From Stieleria marina (lineage in GTDB: Bacteria > Planctomycetota > Planctomycetia > Pirellulales > Pirellulaceae), in NCBI GenBank assembly GCA_007741555.1, contig CP036526.1, forward strand, positions 3,472,001-3,536,000: a DNA stretch of 64,000 nt, written 5' to 3'. Shown here piece by piece: positions 52,281-62,280 of this stretch. Positions within the stretch are counted from its first letter, which is position 1. Each line of letters opens with the position of its first letter. The position numbers were made by a program, and so were the translations under genes. The notes beneath the pieces were generated by a model, which did not search any database, was not told the DNA's origin, and saw only the letters and a list, made by a program, of their open reading frames with translations.

Positions 52281-55094
52281 CTAGTCCAAGTAAGAAAATT
52301 CGTTCAGGTTCATCAGCACCAAGCACACTTGGCCGAGCGCTCGCGTACGTGCATCCAACTGCGACGGTTGCACATCGGGAACATAGTTTGCGTAGGCCGG
52401 CATGATTTCGATGAAGTCATACGGCTCGCCGGTTTTTTCTGCCATCACGGTGCGAACAATCTTGGTGTCCAATCGAACCGGTTCATACAACTTGCCCTGC
52501 TCTGACTTGATTGCTCGATCCCAATGCGACTTTACAGCCTGCAGTTCAGATTCTATGGGGATTCGAGCCAAAGCAATCTGAAACGCGTCTTGTACCACGT
52601 CGTCTGCGTCGTCGTTTCGACTGAGAAGTGATTTGGCAAACGCGAGCGAACGATCTTGCATTTCTTGGGCGTTCAATAACGTAAACGCTTGCGGCGCGAC
52701 CGTCGATGTTTCTCGAAGTTCGCAGGATCGGTCAGGGCCGGGTTGGTTGAATGTCTCGAAGAATGGATCACGCAGTCCGCGGATTTTCTCCGCATAGATA
52801 CTGCGCCGATTGCGTTGTTGCGGCAGTGCGTCAGGTTCGTAAACCGATGCGGTGCCACCCATGATTTGACGCGGCTGCATGGCCACTTCCTGATTCAGGT
52901 CCGGTCGGCAAGGCAGTCCGCCGATTTGTCGATTCAGTTCGCCGCTGCACGACAGCAACGCGTCTCGCATTTCTTCTGCCGTCAATCGACGTGGCAAAAA
53001 AGTCGCGTACAAGTCTCGTTTTGGATCCTTCGCTTCCACTTGCTCGGGATTCAAGTGGCGTGAACTGCGCCGGTACGTTTGCGATTGGACAATCAAACGA
53101 TTTAGTTTTTTGATCGACCATCCGTTGTCAACGAACCAGTTGGCCAGATAGTCCAGTAATTCGGGGTGCGTTGGCAGTCGACCTGTGGCGCCAAAATTGT
53201 TGGGGTTGCCGGCGATTCCCTTGCCAAAATGCCAGCTCCATACACGATTAACGATCACGCGGCTGGTCAGCGGATTGTCGTCGTGGATGATCCAGTCAGC
53301 CAACGCCATTCGACGCTTGCCCTTGCCGCTGGGGAAGGGACGCGATGGCATGTCCCCGATGCGTTCTGCGGCGCTCAGTGCCCCTGGCGTTACGGGGGCG
53401 CCCGGCGAAAACGCATCGCCGCCAGTCAGGATCGTGTCCTTCTCGAAGTAACCCTTTTTCCAAGGATTCAAAGGAACGGTGAGTCGGCCGCTGACATTGT
53501 TTCTGGCGACCGTTTTTCCGGTGTACACCGACAATGCGATTGGACGGGTTTTGTCCAACTCCCATTCATGTCGTTTGATGTTCTTGTTCATGCGAGCTTG
53601 AGACGCTTCGTCGCCCGGGTCCAATCCGTTGTCGCCGATCTTGGCGTTTGCGCTTTCTGTTTTGCGTTTTGCTGCGATTTTTTGCGAAAGCTCCTGCTGC
53701 TGTTTTTTGTAGGCTTCGATTTTGGCCGTGGTCCATTGGTCGCCCGCCTCGAATCCGGTTTGGCATTCATCATCAGTGAATGGGACGTCGGGTTCTGCGA
53801 ACTGAGTCGTCGAAAAGACAGCCATCACGCTGTAGTAGTCGCGAGTCGGGAGCGGATCAAACTTGTGGTCGTGGCACTTGCAACATTGAAGCGGATGAGC
53901 CAGGAAAGTTTGCCCTACCGAATCGGTTACGTCGTCGAGCCATTGTTGCCGAGTGACTCGGAAAACGCTCATCGACGTTTGCTCCCACGGGCCCATTCGC
54001 AAGAACCCGGTCGCGATCAAATTGTCCGAATCGGTGTTCGATAGCTCATCGCCGGCAATTTGTTGCCGGACGAAATCGCTGTAGGGCAGGTCATTGTTGA
54101 ACGCGCGAATGACATAATCCCGATATCGCCAAGCGTTTGGCCGAGCATAGTCGTTTGCAAATCCAGCGGAATCTGCGTAGCGACCAACGTCCAACCAGTG
54201 GCGACCAAAGTGCTCTCCGTAGTGCGGCGACGACATCAGCGTGTCGGCGTAGTCCGCTACGGCTTTCTGAGTATCAGCCGAGTATGATTTTGCAAAGTTG
54301 GCAGTCTGCTGAACCGAAGGTGGTAGGCCAGTCAGTCCAAAACTCAATCTTCGACAAACTTCGTAGGGGAGGGCGTCGGCTGCGGGCTCCAAATCTTTTT
54401 GACGCAAAGCCTTGTTGACGAAGTAGTCGATCGGGTGCTGGTCATCGGGCACCACTGAATTCTGCGTCGGACGGTAGGCCCAAAGATGTTCGCTTTGGTA
54501 ACGCCGGTTTGACCAATCGTCACTGAGGCCGCCAGACGTCGGGACTTGGACGCCTTGCGCGTACTTGTTGCGAATCGATTCGATCGTTGACTGATTCGGC
54601 CACGACGCACCCAGGTCAATCCATTTGCGGATCCAATTGACTTGTTCTTCGGTCAGCTTTTCGGATTCCTTGGGCGGCATTTCATAGCCGGATTCACGTC
54701 GTGTTGTGACAACGTGCAACATGCTCTTTTGACCGATGCCGGGCAGCACTACGGTATCTTCAAAAGCGTCGCCGCCAACCAGGATCGACTCTCGCGACCG
54801 CATGTCGAACCCGCCTTCGATATTGTCGGGATCATCACCGTGGCAGGCGTTGCATTTGTCAGCGAATAGTTGACTGACTTTCAAGGCAAACAGCATTTCG
54901 CCGTCGCCCCACTCGCTTGTCGCCGCCATGTCCGTGTCAGGATCGGCCGCCTGCAATGGCATCGCTACCGAAATGCACAGGCTGCACAGAATGATCCCAA
55001 CTGCCATTTCGATCACGGTCTGTCCTTGTCTTGCGATACGTTGGGTCGCGGTAAGTTGCATAGTGGTGAAGCGATCTCGTTCTTGCCGAAGCAT
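52281..55094 (-). CDS. PSCyt1/DUF1549/DUF1553 cytochrome-type protein
   Basis: 937 residues; ATG 55061 is an alternative start just before the signal peptide (IEMAVGIILCSLCISVAMPLQA). A PSCyt1-type haem-binding domain carries CNACHGDDPDNIEGGFDMRS (CxxCH). DUF1549 follows (FGLTGLPPSVQQ... SPHYGEHFGRHWLDVGRYADSAGF), then a second CxxCH (CCKCHDHKFDPLP), and DUF1553 (LADWIIHDDNPLTSRVIVNRVWSWHFGKGI... QSQTYRRSS... PRRLTAEEMRDALL). These large periplasmic proteins are expanded in planctomycetes, and a link to redox reactions in polysaccharide use has been proposed. The partner DUF1501 gene follows. Confidence 0.93.
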   Translation of the reverse strand: MLRQERDRFTTMQLTATQRIARQGQTVIEMAVGIILCSLCISVAMPLQAADPDTDMAATSEWGDGEMLFALKVSQLFADKCNACHGDDPDNIEGGFDMRSRESILVGGDAFEDTVVLPGIGQKSMLHVVTTRRESGYEMPPKESEKLTEEQVNWIRKWIDLGASWPNQSTIESIRNKYAQGVQVPTSGGLSDDWSNRRYQSEHLWAYRPTQNSVVPDDQHPIDYFVNKALRQKDLEPAADALPYEVCRRLSFGLTGLPPSVQQTANFAKSYSADTQKAVADYADTLMSSPHYGEHFGRHWLDVGRYADSAGFANDYARPNAWRYRDYVIRAFNNDLPYSDFVRQQIAGDELSNTDSDNLIATGFLRMGPWEQTSMSVFRVTRQQWLDDVTDSVGQTFLAHPLQCCKCHDHKFDPLPTRDYYSVMAVFSTTQFAEPDVPFTDDECQTGFEAGDQWTTAKIEAYKKQQQELSQKIAAKRKTESANAKIGDNGLDPGDEASQARMNKNIKRHEWELDKTRPIALSVYTGKTVARNNVSGRLTVPLNPWKKGYFEKDTILTGGDAFSPGAPVTPGALSAAERIGDMPSRPFPSGKGKRRMALADWIIHDDNPLTSRVIVNRVWSWHFGKGIAGNPNNFGATGRLPTHPELLDYLANWFVDNGWSIKKLNRLIVQSQTYRRSSRHLNPEQVEAKDPKRDLYATFLPRRLTAEEMRDALLSCSGELNRQIGGLPCRPDLNQEVAMQPRQIMGGTASVYEPDALPQQRNRRSIYAEKIRGLRDPFFETFNQPGPDRSCELRETSTVAPQAFTLLNAQEMQDRSLAFAKSLLSRNDDADDVVQDAFQIALARIPIESELQAVKSHWDRAIKSEQGKLYEPVRLDTKIVRTVMAEKTGEPYDFIEIMPAYANYVPDVQPSQLDARTRALGQVCLVLMNLNEFSYLD

Positions 55095-55477
55095 GGTTGG
55101 TTTCGACCCGTTGGATGGAAGGCCGATATTCTACACCAACTCGATCACCCTTCGCCTGCGCAGACGTGCAATCGGTTCTGCCAACGACGCGGCATTTGCC
55201 AATGGCAGCGGGCAGACCAAAGCGTGTTGCCTGGAACGTCCCGATTTCGACTGTGATTCGCTAGGATAGGCAACGCGGGCATGTTCGACTGGAGCTACTT
55301 TTCGCATACAATGTTGGTCGCCGCGATTTGGTTGAGAACGCGTTTTCGGTCAACAGCGGAATTGAAGCGTTTGCCAATCAATGCTGTCGCAGGACGAATG
55401 TTGTTTCGGTGCAAATCGTGCATACGATTGTTTTGCTTGTCGTTTATCAAAATCTAATGTTGACTTGAAAGCCGTTT
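55095..55477. other. Divergent intergenic region, no gene seen
   Basis: It should contain the promoters of the leftward cytochrome-type gene and the rightward protease gene. No coding frame, repeat or clear promoter box stands out. Confidence 0.4.
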
Positions 55478-56527
55478 ATGTCGCCGAGTGATCCGACCGA
55501 GTCGCCTGTGGAACCCGATGGGAATCCTTACGCGACACCCGCGGCAGAAACAGTTTTCGATTCTGTCGATCAACCCGCGGCTTTGGAAGCCATTCCTGTT
55601 GCTCAAGCGGTTGGTGGGATCCGACCCCGGGTTTGGACAGCGCTGGCGGTTCCGGCAATGGCGCTGGTGCTGTGTGTGTTTGTCAGCACGGTCATGATCT
55701 TCGTTGCGATGGTTTTGGTGCTCGGGGAAAGCGACCCGAGAGCGTTGGCGAAGCCGGCTACGTTGGTTTCCATTATGGAATCAAGACTGGGGTTTTGTTT
55801 GGTCGTGATTCCTCCGCAGTTGATGCTACTCATTTCGTCCGTCTTGGCGGCCCAGTTTTCGCCCGTCGAGATTCGCCAGCGGTTATCGCTGGTACGCGGA
55901 AATTGGCCCGTATGGACTTGGCTGGCAGTCGCCGCCGCAGCGCCTCTGGTGGGGCTTGTTTCTTCCTTGATCTTAGGTCAGTTCATGATCGAAAGTGATA
56001 GTTTGAAAATGATGTCCGATGTGTTTCGCGATCACTGCGATTCGGGGTTTTTGCTGCCGTTGGCTTTGATCATCGGAGTCACGCCGGCCGTCTGCGAAGA
56101 GCTGTTGTTTCGCGGGTACGTGCAAACCCGGTTGATCCGTTCATTCAATCCAGTAATTGGCGTGACAATCGCGTCGGTGATGTTTGCTGCATTTCACATG
56201 GACTTTGTGCATTCGGTGGCTGTATTGCCACTAGGTTTTTTCCTTGGTTTTGTGGTCGCCCGAAGCGGATCATTGTTCCCCGCCATGCTGGCACACTTTG
56301 TCAACAACGCGATCAGTGTCGTGGGCGTCGCGTTTGCGCCGACGGGCGAAACCGATGTTTTAGCGCTTCCCGCGGTGATGATTTCGCTTTCGATCTTGGG
56401 TGCCGGTATGATTGGCGGTGCGTTGGTCGTTTTTGCAGCTATTTATTACCGCCCGCAGACATCCGTCGCGATTGGCGGAACAAACGCCGATGCCGCTCAT
56501 TTTTCTCTTCCTGCTGAGAATGCTTGA
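55478..56527 (+). CDS. CPBP-family intramembrane metalloprotease
   Basis: 349 residues. A polar N-terminal ~45 residues precede about eight membrane helices. The catalytic signature is clear: E207-E208 in VCEELLFRGYVQTRL, the histidine of FAAFHMDFVHS, and HFVNNAISV near the end. The family includes the CAAX prenyl protease Rce1 and bacterial regulators or bacteriocin-immunity proteins; the substrate is unknown. Its stop overlaps the start of the VWA protein gene (TGATG), indicating a shared transcript. Confidence 0.92.
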   Translation: MSPSDPTESPVEPDGNPYATPAAETVFDSVDQPAALEAIPVAQAVGGIRPRVWTALAVPAMALVLCVFVSTVMIFVAMVLVLGESDPRALAKPATLVSIMESRLGFCLVVIPPQLMLLISSVLAAQFSPVEIRQRLSLVRGNWPVWTWLAVAAAAPLVGLVSSLILGQFMIESDSLKMMSDVFRDHCDSGFLLPLALIIGVTPAVCEELLFRGYVQTRLIRSFNPVIGVTIASVMFAAFHMDFVHSVAVLPLGFFLGFVVARSGSLFPAMLAHFVNNAISVVGVAFAPTGETDVLALPAVMISLSILGAGMIGGALVVFAAIYYRPQTSVAIGGTNADAAHFSLPAENA

Positions 56528-59500
56528 TGCTTCCCTTTCGACTTGGATTTGATCACCCCGGCTACCTTTGGTTGCTGATCGGATTGCCACTTTTGTGGTG
56601 GGTCGGTTTTTCGTCGCTCTCGGCGCTCGGTCGGTATCGTCGTTGGTTTGCGATGTTTTTTCGAGCGATCGTTTGGACCGCGATTGTCTTTGCGATCGCG
56701 GGCGTCCAGATGGTGTGGGTCAGCGACAAGGTCACGGTGATGTATCTGTTGGATCAATCCGAGAGCATTCCGCTGGCCAAACGACAAGTAATGCTGGACT
56801 ACGTGGTGCGAAACGTCAGTCGGCACCGCGATCGAACACGCGAAGACCGGGCGGGTATCGTCGTATTTGGTCGCGATGCCTCGATCGAGATCCCTCCGTT
56901 TGACGACGACATTCGATTGCGTCGGCTAGAAAGTTTGCTCGAACGAAGCGATGCGACCAATTTGGAGTCAGCGCTGAATCTGGCGCAGGCGTCGATGCCG
57001 GACGATACTTCGCGACGTATCGTGATCGTTACCGACGGCAATGAAAACTTGGGGCAAGCACAAAAGCTGGTTGCACGGTTGGCGGCGGCAGGCATTGGGA
57101 TCGATGTCGTGCCGGTGATCTTAAATGCAAAGTCAGAACTGTTGGTCGAAAAGATTGACTTGCCAACGAACATCCGCAAAGGCCAGCCGTTTCCCGCGCA
57201 AGTCGTCATTCAGAACTACACCGACGGCGATGGTCAGAATTTTTCCAATGCAAAGCTGCGTGTGAAACAGATCGTCGGCGGCAACGAAACGCTGCTACTG
57301 GAGGAATCCGTCAAACTGGGCAAAGGCAAGACGGTGATTCCGATGCAACACACGATCGATCAACCGGCGCCATATATCTACAAGGCGGAGATTGTTCCGG
57401 ATTCGGAGGACGACGATGGGCTTTATCAAAACAACAGCGCGACGGCGTACACCTACGTGCGTGGAAAGGGGCGTGTGCTGTTGATTGAGGATCCGAATCA
57501 GGAAGGTGATTTTGATCTGATGATCGACGCTTTGCGAGACGCGGACATCGAAGTTCAGCAGCAGTACACCAATCAATTGTTTGGGACGTTGGCCGAACTC
57601 CAAGCCTACGATGCTGTGATTTTGGCAGGAGTGCCTCGAGTGTCGGGCGACACTACCGACCAGATCACTTCGTTTTCGGACGAACAGATCGAAATGTTGG
57701 TCCGCAATACTCAGCAGCTTGGTGCCGGGCTGCTGATGATCGGTGGTCCCGAGGCGCTGGGAGCTGGCGGATGGACGGGAACAGAAATCGAAAAGGCGAT
57801 GCCGGTCGATTTTAAGATCAAGAATACCAAGGTCGAAGCTGTCGGGGCTCTCGCACTGATCATGCATGCGAGCGAAATGGCGGACGGTAATCACTGGCAA
57901 AAAGTGATCGCAAGAGCGGCGATCGAACAGCTGGGACCAGCGGATCTAGGGGGAGTGCTGCATTGGTCGATGAGCGGCGATGAGTGGCTCTGGGGCGGCA
58001 AAAACGGCTTGTTGTCCGTCGGTCCCAATCGCAAAGCGATGTTGGCTGCGATTGGACGCATGACGCCCGGCGACATGCCTCAGTTTGACCCTGCGATGCG
58101 GATGGCGGCCGCCAGTTTGACGCGTGCTCCCGCTTCGGTCAAACACTGCATCATCATCAGCGACGGCGACCCCAGTGATCCGTCGCCTTCGACAATTGCG
58201 TCGTTTAAGAAAAACAATATCACGATCAGCACCGTCGCGGTCGCTTCGCACGGTTTGACGGAAAGCCGGCGTCTGCGCAATATCGCCCAAGCAACGGGCG
58301 GCAAGTACTACGCCGTTGCATCGGGGAAAGCCCTGCCGCGCATTTTTCAACGCGAAGCGCGTCGAGTTGCCAGGCCACTGGTCTTCGAACCGCCTGGTGG
58401 CGTCGTGCCATCGATTGTGTTTCCACACGCACTGCTGGAAGGCGTCGATCCAGTGCTTCCGCCGATCCGTGGGTTTGTGTTTACGCAAACCAAGGACAGT
58501 CCGTTGGCGCAAGTGCTGATTCAATCGCCTAAACCCGAGCAAGCCGAAAACGCCACGGTGCTGGCAGTCTGGCCTTACGGTTTGGGGCGGACGGCGGTTT
58601 TGACCACGGACGCTGGCGCTAGGTGGGCTGGACAATGGAACGATTGGGGCGGCTACGACAAGTTTTATAGCCAACTGGTGCGTTGGTTGATGCGTCCGAC
58701 GGGTGACAATGGAAAGTTTTCGATTGCGACGCAGGTGCGTGATGGGGAAGTCCAAGTGGTGGTCAATGCGTTGGGCAAGGATGACAATTTTTTGAACTTC
58801 CTGGACATGAATGCTTCGGCACTGAATCCCGACCTGAAACCCGTCGCCCTGCGAATGCGTCAAGCCGCGCCAGGCCGATACGTGGGATCGTTTCCGGTGG
58901 ATGGAACGGGCAGTTATTTTATCAATGTGTTGCCTGGTCCCGGTGCCGCTCCGTTGTCGACGGGCGTGACGGTTCCGTACAGCTCTGAATATCGAGTTCG
59001 GGAAACCAATCAGGCGCTGATCGACTCGCTGGCATCGGTGATACCCAAAGGCGGCGAAGCGGGGAGGGTGACGGTGCCTCTGGATGACAAAGCAACCGAA
59101 GAGTTGGTCGACACCAATTCGTTTCGTGGCGGGCTGGCTTTGGCACGAAGTATCCGAGACGCGTGGCCTTGGTTCGTACTGACAGGATGCTGTCTTTTCT
59201 TGGCCGACGTGATGGTGCGGCGCGTTGCGATCAATTTCAATTGGGTGGGAGTCGCGATGAAACGGCTTCGCGGTGACACCAGTGAGAATGACGCGGTCGT
59301 GACGGCCCGCTTGGATGCGTTGAAAAAGAACAAGGAGGCAGTCGACGAATCGCTTCAGCGGCGACGTGCGAGCGTACGTTTTGAGCCAACGGAAGTGGAC
59401 CCGGATGCGGCCGAAATCGATTTGTCCAATCCGGCTTCGGCTCCGCGTTCCCAGCCGACTGCAGCATCCAAACCTGACTCTCAGCCTGACGGACCAAGCT

Positions 59501-59550
59501 ATACCGAACGGCTGCTGGAAGCCAAGCGCCGGGCGAAGAAAAAGGATTAG
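56527..59550 (+). CDS. VWA-domain membrane protein with glutamine-amidotransferase-like region
   Basis: About 1007 residues from ATG 56527, overlapping the previous stop. Two N-terminal helices (YLWLLIGLPLLWWVGFSSL, AIVWTAIVFAIAGVQMVWV) precede a von Willebrand A domain with MIDAS residues DQSES (76-80) and IVTDGNENLG. A Rossmann-like GATase1-type region (~310-450; VLLIEDPNQEGDFDLMIDALRDADIEVQ... GAGLLMIGGPEALGAGGWTGTEIEKAMPV) and a second VWA-like stretch (HCIIISDGDPSDPSPSTI) follow. A late helix (WPWFVLTGCCLFLADVMV) leads to a charged cytoplasmic tail. The family is known as membrane VWA/BatA-like proteins of unknown task, often beside AAA ATPases, absent here. Confidence 0.88.
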   Translation: MLPFRLGFDHPGYLWLLIGLPLLWWVGFSSLSALGRYRRWFAMFFRAIVWTAIVFAIAGVQMVWVSDKVTVMYLLDQSESIPLAKRQVMLDYVVRNVSRHRDRTREDRAGIVVFGRDASIEIPPFDDDIRLRRLESLLERSDATNLESALNLAQASMPDDTSRRIVIVTDGNENLGQAQKLVARLAAAGIGIDVVPVILNAKSELLVEKIDLPTNIRKGQPFPAQVVIQNYTDGDGQNFSNAKLRVKQIVGGNETLLLEESVKLGKGKTVIPMQHTIDQPAPYIYKAEIVPDSEDDDGLYQNNSATAYTYVRGKGRVLLIEDPNQEGDFDLMIDALRDADIEVQQQYTNQLFGTLAELQAYDAVILAGVPRVSGDTTDQITSFSDEQIEMLVRNTQQLGAGLLMIGGPEALGAGGWTGTEIEKAMPVDFKIKNTKVEAVGALALIMHASEMADGNHWQKVIARAAIEQLGPADLGGVLHWSMSGDEWLWGGKNGLLSVGPNRKAMLAAIGRMTPGDMPQFDPAMRMAAASLTRAPASVKHCIIISDGDPSDPSPSTIASFKKNNITISTVAVASHGLTESRRLRNIAQATGGKYYAVASGKALPRIFQREARRVARPLVFEPPGGVVPSIVFPHALLEGVDPVLPPIRGFVFTQTKDSPLAQVLIQSPKPEQAENATVLAVWPYGLGRTAVLTTDAGARWAGQWNDWGGYDKFYSQLVRWLMRPTGDNGKFSIATQVRDGEVQVVVNALGKDDNFLNFLDMNASALNPDLKPVALRMRQAAPGRYVGSFPVDGTGSYFINVLPGPGAAPLSTGVTVPYSSEYRVRETNQALIDSLASVIPKGGEAGRVTVPLDDKATEELVDTNSFRGGLALARSIRDAWPWFVLTGCCLFLADVMVRRVAINFNWVGVAMKRLRGDTSENDAVVTARLDALKKNKEAVDESLQRRRASVRFEPTEVDPDAAEIDLSNPASAPRSQPTAASKPDSQPDGPSYTERLLEAKRRAKKKD

Positions 59551-59715
59551 AGTTTCTGGTCATCGGGCAGCAATCTGGACTCGCTGGACTAATTGCGGCA
59601 CGGATAGGCATCGCGTACGATGTGTAAAGTGGGGCGTTTGGGAAGCATTCGAGATGTGCCTGAGCTGCGTTGCGATTGCTTTTATCATTCTGAAGATCGC
59701 CGTGGAGAACACGCT

Positions 59716-62280
59716 TTGAATCGTTGGCATCGACTGCTGAGCTGGCCCGGCAAAACGCGCAAAACGCCTCGCCAGTCGCCGTGCAAACCATTGTCTGCAA
59801 TCGGGGCCCGGTTGTTGAAACCGATGCCCGCACCAAGACATGGTCGGCAACAATCAGCTTGGTCAGTGACGCCACTTGAGCCACGGATTCTACTCGCCGG
59901 CGACACCGCCACAGCGGTGGGCTCATTGCCCGTGATGCCTACGGATTCGCTAGTTGGCACCGAGGTGGATACGGAGCTGACAAGGCAAGGATCACAGGAC
60001 AACTTGGCAAGTGCTTCCGGTCGGTCGATCGTGTTTATCGACTCAAGAATCGAAGATGCCGATGTGTTGTTGGCTGGCATGGACCAGGGGGCCGAATGGA
60101 TCTTGGTCGATCGCCAGTCGGATGCCATCGAACAGATCACTCAGCATTTGCAACACCGGCGCAACGTGTCGGCCGTTCACTTGGTGTCGCATGGGCAGCG
60201 TGGTCAGCTGGTCATGGGGAACGGGGGCATCGATCAATCCAGTCTGCGTGCCGCATCCGATTCGATCCGGCAATGGAAGGCAAGTTTGACGCGAGACGCT
60301 GATATTTTGATCTATGGCTGCGACGCGGGTGCGGGCGAAACGGGACTTCGATTTGCAAAATCATTTGCCGCTCTGAGTGGCGCTGACGTGGCGATTTCGA
60401 CCGACGTCACCGGCAACGATGAAGGGGCGGACTGGAACCTCGAGCTGCACATCGGACTGATCGATGCAAGCTTGGCGTTCAACGAAGCCGCTCGGCAAAG
60501 CTATGCAAAGACGATGGCGTCGGTGAAGACGATCGCATCAAAGTCGCTTCAAATTGATGATCCGGTCACAGATAATTTGGTGGGTGATCGTTTAGACGAT
60601 TTTCTTGAAGCGGAGAGAACGACGAACGAAAACGTATTGCCCGCGGAGACTGCATTGGTCGATCAGGAGCCAGCAGTTGCCGTGGCGGAGACACTGACGA
60701 CGGGCGTCAACTTTACGGAAGTGCTCGAGCCGATTGCTGCCGAGCCGATTGCTGCCGAGCAGGTTCCTGCCGAGCTTCCGCCACTGCCATTGCAACCTGC
60801 GGTGGACCCAACGACCGACACAACGCCGCAAACGGTCGAGCCAGTCCAAGACACCAAGCTTGACGTGCCGAAGGTAGCGATCTTGGAAGCTCTTGATCAA
60901 TCAGTTGTTGAATTGATTCAGGTTGCTGATGAAACGCCTAACACACCGGCGATAACACGACCTGCGACCTCAGTTGGCGAAAGCTTGCCGGCAGAGGCCT
61001 CCATTTCAATGGACTCTGTCTCACTGCTTGGTAGTCCGGTGCAAATTGGCGGCGAAAGCGTCATTGTGGATTCGCCGCCAGCAATCCAGGCGGATCCTGT
61101 TGCGGAAACGATAGGCCAGGTTCAACCGCTGCGGCCATCGGGAGCAAGCGGGCCACCTGCGAACGTGCCAACTGCGAAATCGGCAAATGTGGTTTCGGTG
61201 ACATTGCCTTCGGCGATTTCGTCGCTCAAGAACAGTACGTTTCAATCGATTCGATCTGCGTCCGTCAATGCTCCCAGCAATGCGTTTGATCTGCGAACGA
61301 GTTCGGCGACTCGATCATCCTTGTCAGCGTCCGCGACATCGGTCACGGACGCCAATGTTTCGGCGAGCGTCGTTCGCGGCGAGCGGGTGAGTGCCAGTCG
61401 AGTCGTTACCGAGGGTATTTCTGCCGAAGCCGGCACTGGCCAGAAGAGGACGGTTTCGGATCGTCGATCGTCGGTAGCGGAAATTCGCGAGATGCCGACG
61501 ACGGTTGAAGTGATCTACGGCCGGGGAAACAAGCGTTCGTTGAAGGCGTTGCGATCCGAAAGCAAACTCGAACCCAGCCAAAAAGAAAGTGTGTCAGATG
61601 ACGCCCTTAGTACAGGATCGAGAACTGTAAAGCTTAGCGACATCAATCAGCTTGCTGCAAAATCACCAAAAGCGGAACCGTTTGACGCGGCAGAGAGTGT
61701 CGGAGACAACGTCGTTGAGATCAGCGCGAATGATCAGCAGACGCATTCGGCACCCGATGGTGCCTGGGATGCCTGGGCGATTCGCAACTCGAACACACCG
61801 GGTCCAAACGCCGAAACCTATCGTCACATTGCGGTAAACTATTCCAACCCCATTCTCGTCGCCTCGCTCCAGGGCACGCGAGTGAACCAGGGGGGAATGG
61901 ATCGATCGGTGCCTGATGGCACGGCATCGGATTCTGGTTCAAAGCTGCACCGTGAGGCTTTTTCGATCGAAAAAGAGGCTTCTGAAATGCAGTTCATTTT
62001 GAGTGAATCAGTGGCGCATGTTCGCAATGTCAACACCGCGGATCAGCTTGGTGCGGTAGAGTCGATCGGCGTGATCCGACCGGTCACTCAATTGGCCAAT
62101 GATGCGGTGTCGGAACTGTTGACGGTGGAGAACACGGCTCAGTCCAGTTCGCGATGGCTAGAAGTTTTTGCAGAGCCGCAGACTTGGATAGCGACAGGTC
62201 GCTTTGACCGATCGGCTCTGCCGGTTTCGTCGGTGAGCTACCTGGATCCTGTCAGTGTTTACGCTGGTGACAGCAAGTGA
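59716..62280 (+). CDS. DUF4347 surface protein with LEPRxLLA tag
   Basis: About 854 residues from TTG 59716, chosen because GGAG (59704-59707) lies 8 bases upstream; the open frame begins at 59620. The tag LEPRILLAGD appears around residue 55. Residues ~95-260 are a DUF4347 domain (SIVFIDSRIEDADVLLAGM...VSAVHLVSHGQRGQLVMGNGGI...ADILIYGCDAGAGETGLRFAKSFAALSGADVAISTDVTGN), usually the N-terminus of giant adhesin-like proteins. The remaining ~590 residues are low-complexity, Ser/Ala/Pro-rich, and include a 15-base triplication (60727-60771). None of the expected cadherin or calcium-binding repeats is present. It overlaps the next gene by GTGA. Confidence 0.82.
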   Translation: MNRWHRLLSWPGKTRKTPRQSPCKPLSAIGARLLKPMPAPRHGRQQSAWSVTPLEPRILLAGDTATAVGSLPVMPTDSLVGTEVDTELTRQGSQDNLASASGRSIVFIDSRIEDADVLLAGMDQGAEWILVDRQSDAIEQITQHLQHRRNVSAVHLVSHGQRGQLVMGNGGIDQSSLRAASDSIRQWKASLTRDADILIYGCDAGAGETGLRFAKSFAALSGADVAISTDVTGNDEGADWNLELHIGLIDASLAFNEAARQSYAKTMASVKTIASKSLQIDDPVTDNLVGDRLDDFLEAERTTNENVLPAETALVDQEPAVAVAETLTTGVNFTEVLEPIAAEPIAAEQVPAELPPLPLQPAVDPTTDTTPQTVEPVQDTKLDVPKVAILEALDQSVVELIQVADETPNTPAITRPATSVGESLPAEASISMDSVSLLGSPVQIGGESVIVDSPPAIQADPVAETIGQVQPLRPSGASGPPANVPTAKSANVVSVTLPSAISSLKNSTFQSIRSASVNAPSNAFDLRTSSATRSSLSASATSVTDANVSASVVRGERVSASRVVTEGISAEAGTGQKRTVSDRRSSVAEIREMPTTVEVIYGRGNKRSLKALRSESKLEPSQKESVSDDALSTGSRTVKLSDINQLAAKSPKAEPFDAAESVGDNVVEISANDQQTHSAPDGAWDAWAIRNSNTPGPNAETYRHIAVNYSNPILVASLQGTRVNQGGMDRSVPDGTASDSGSKLHREAFSIEKEASEMQFILSESVAHVRNVNTADQLGAVESIGVIRPVTQLANDAVSELLTVENTAQSSSRWLEVFAEPQTWIATGRFDRSALPVSSVSYLDPVSVYAGDSK
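60727..60771 (+). repeat. 15-base tandem repeat, three copies, within the DUF4347 gene
   Basis: GAGCCGATTGCTGCC occurs twice exactly (60727-60741, 60742-60756), followed by the variant GAGCAGGTTCCTGCC (60757-60771). It encodes EPIAA/EPIAA/EQVPA and is likely length-variable by slippage. Confidence 0.85.
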
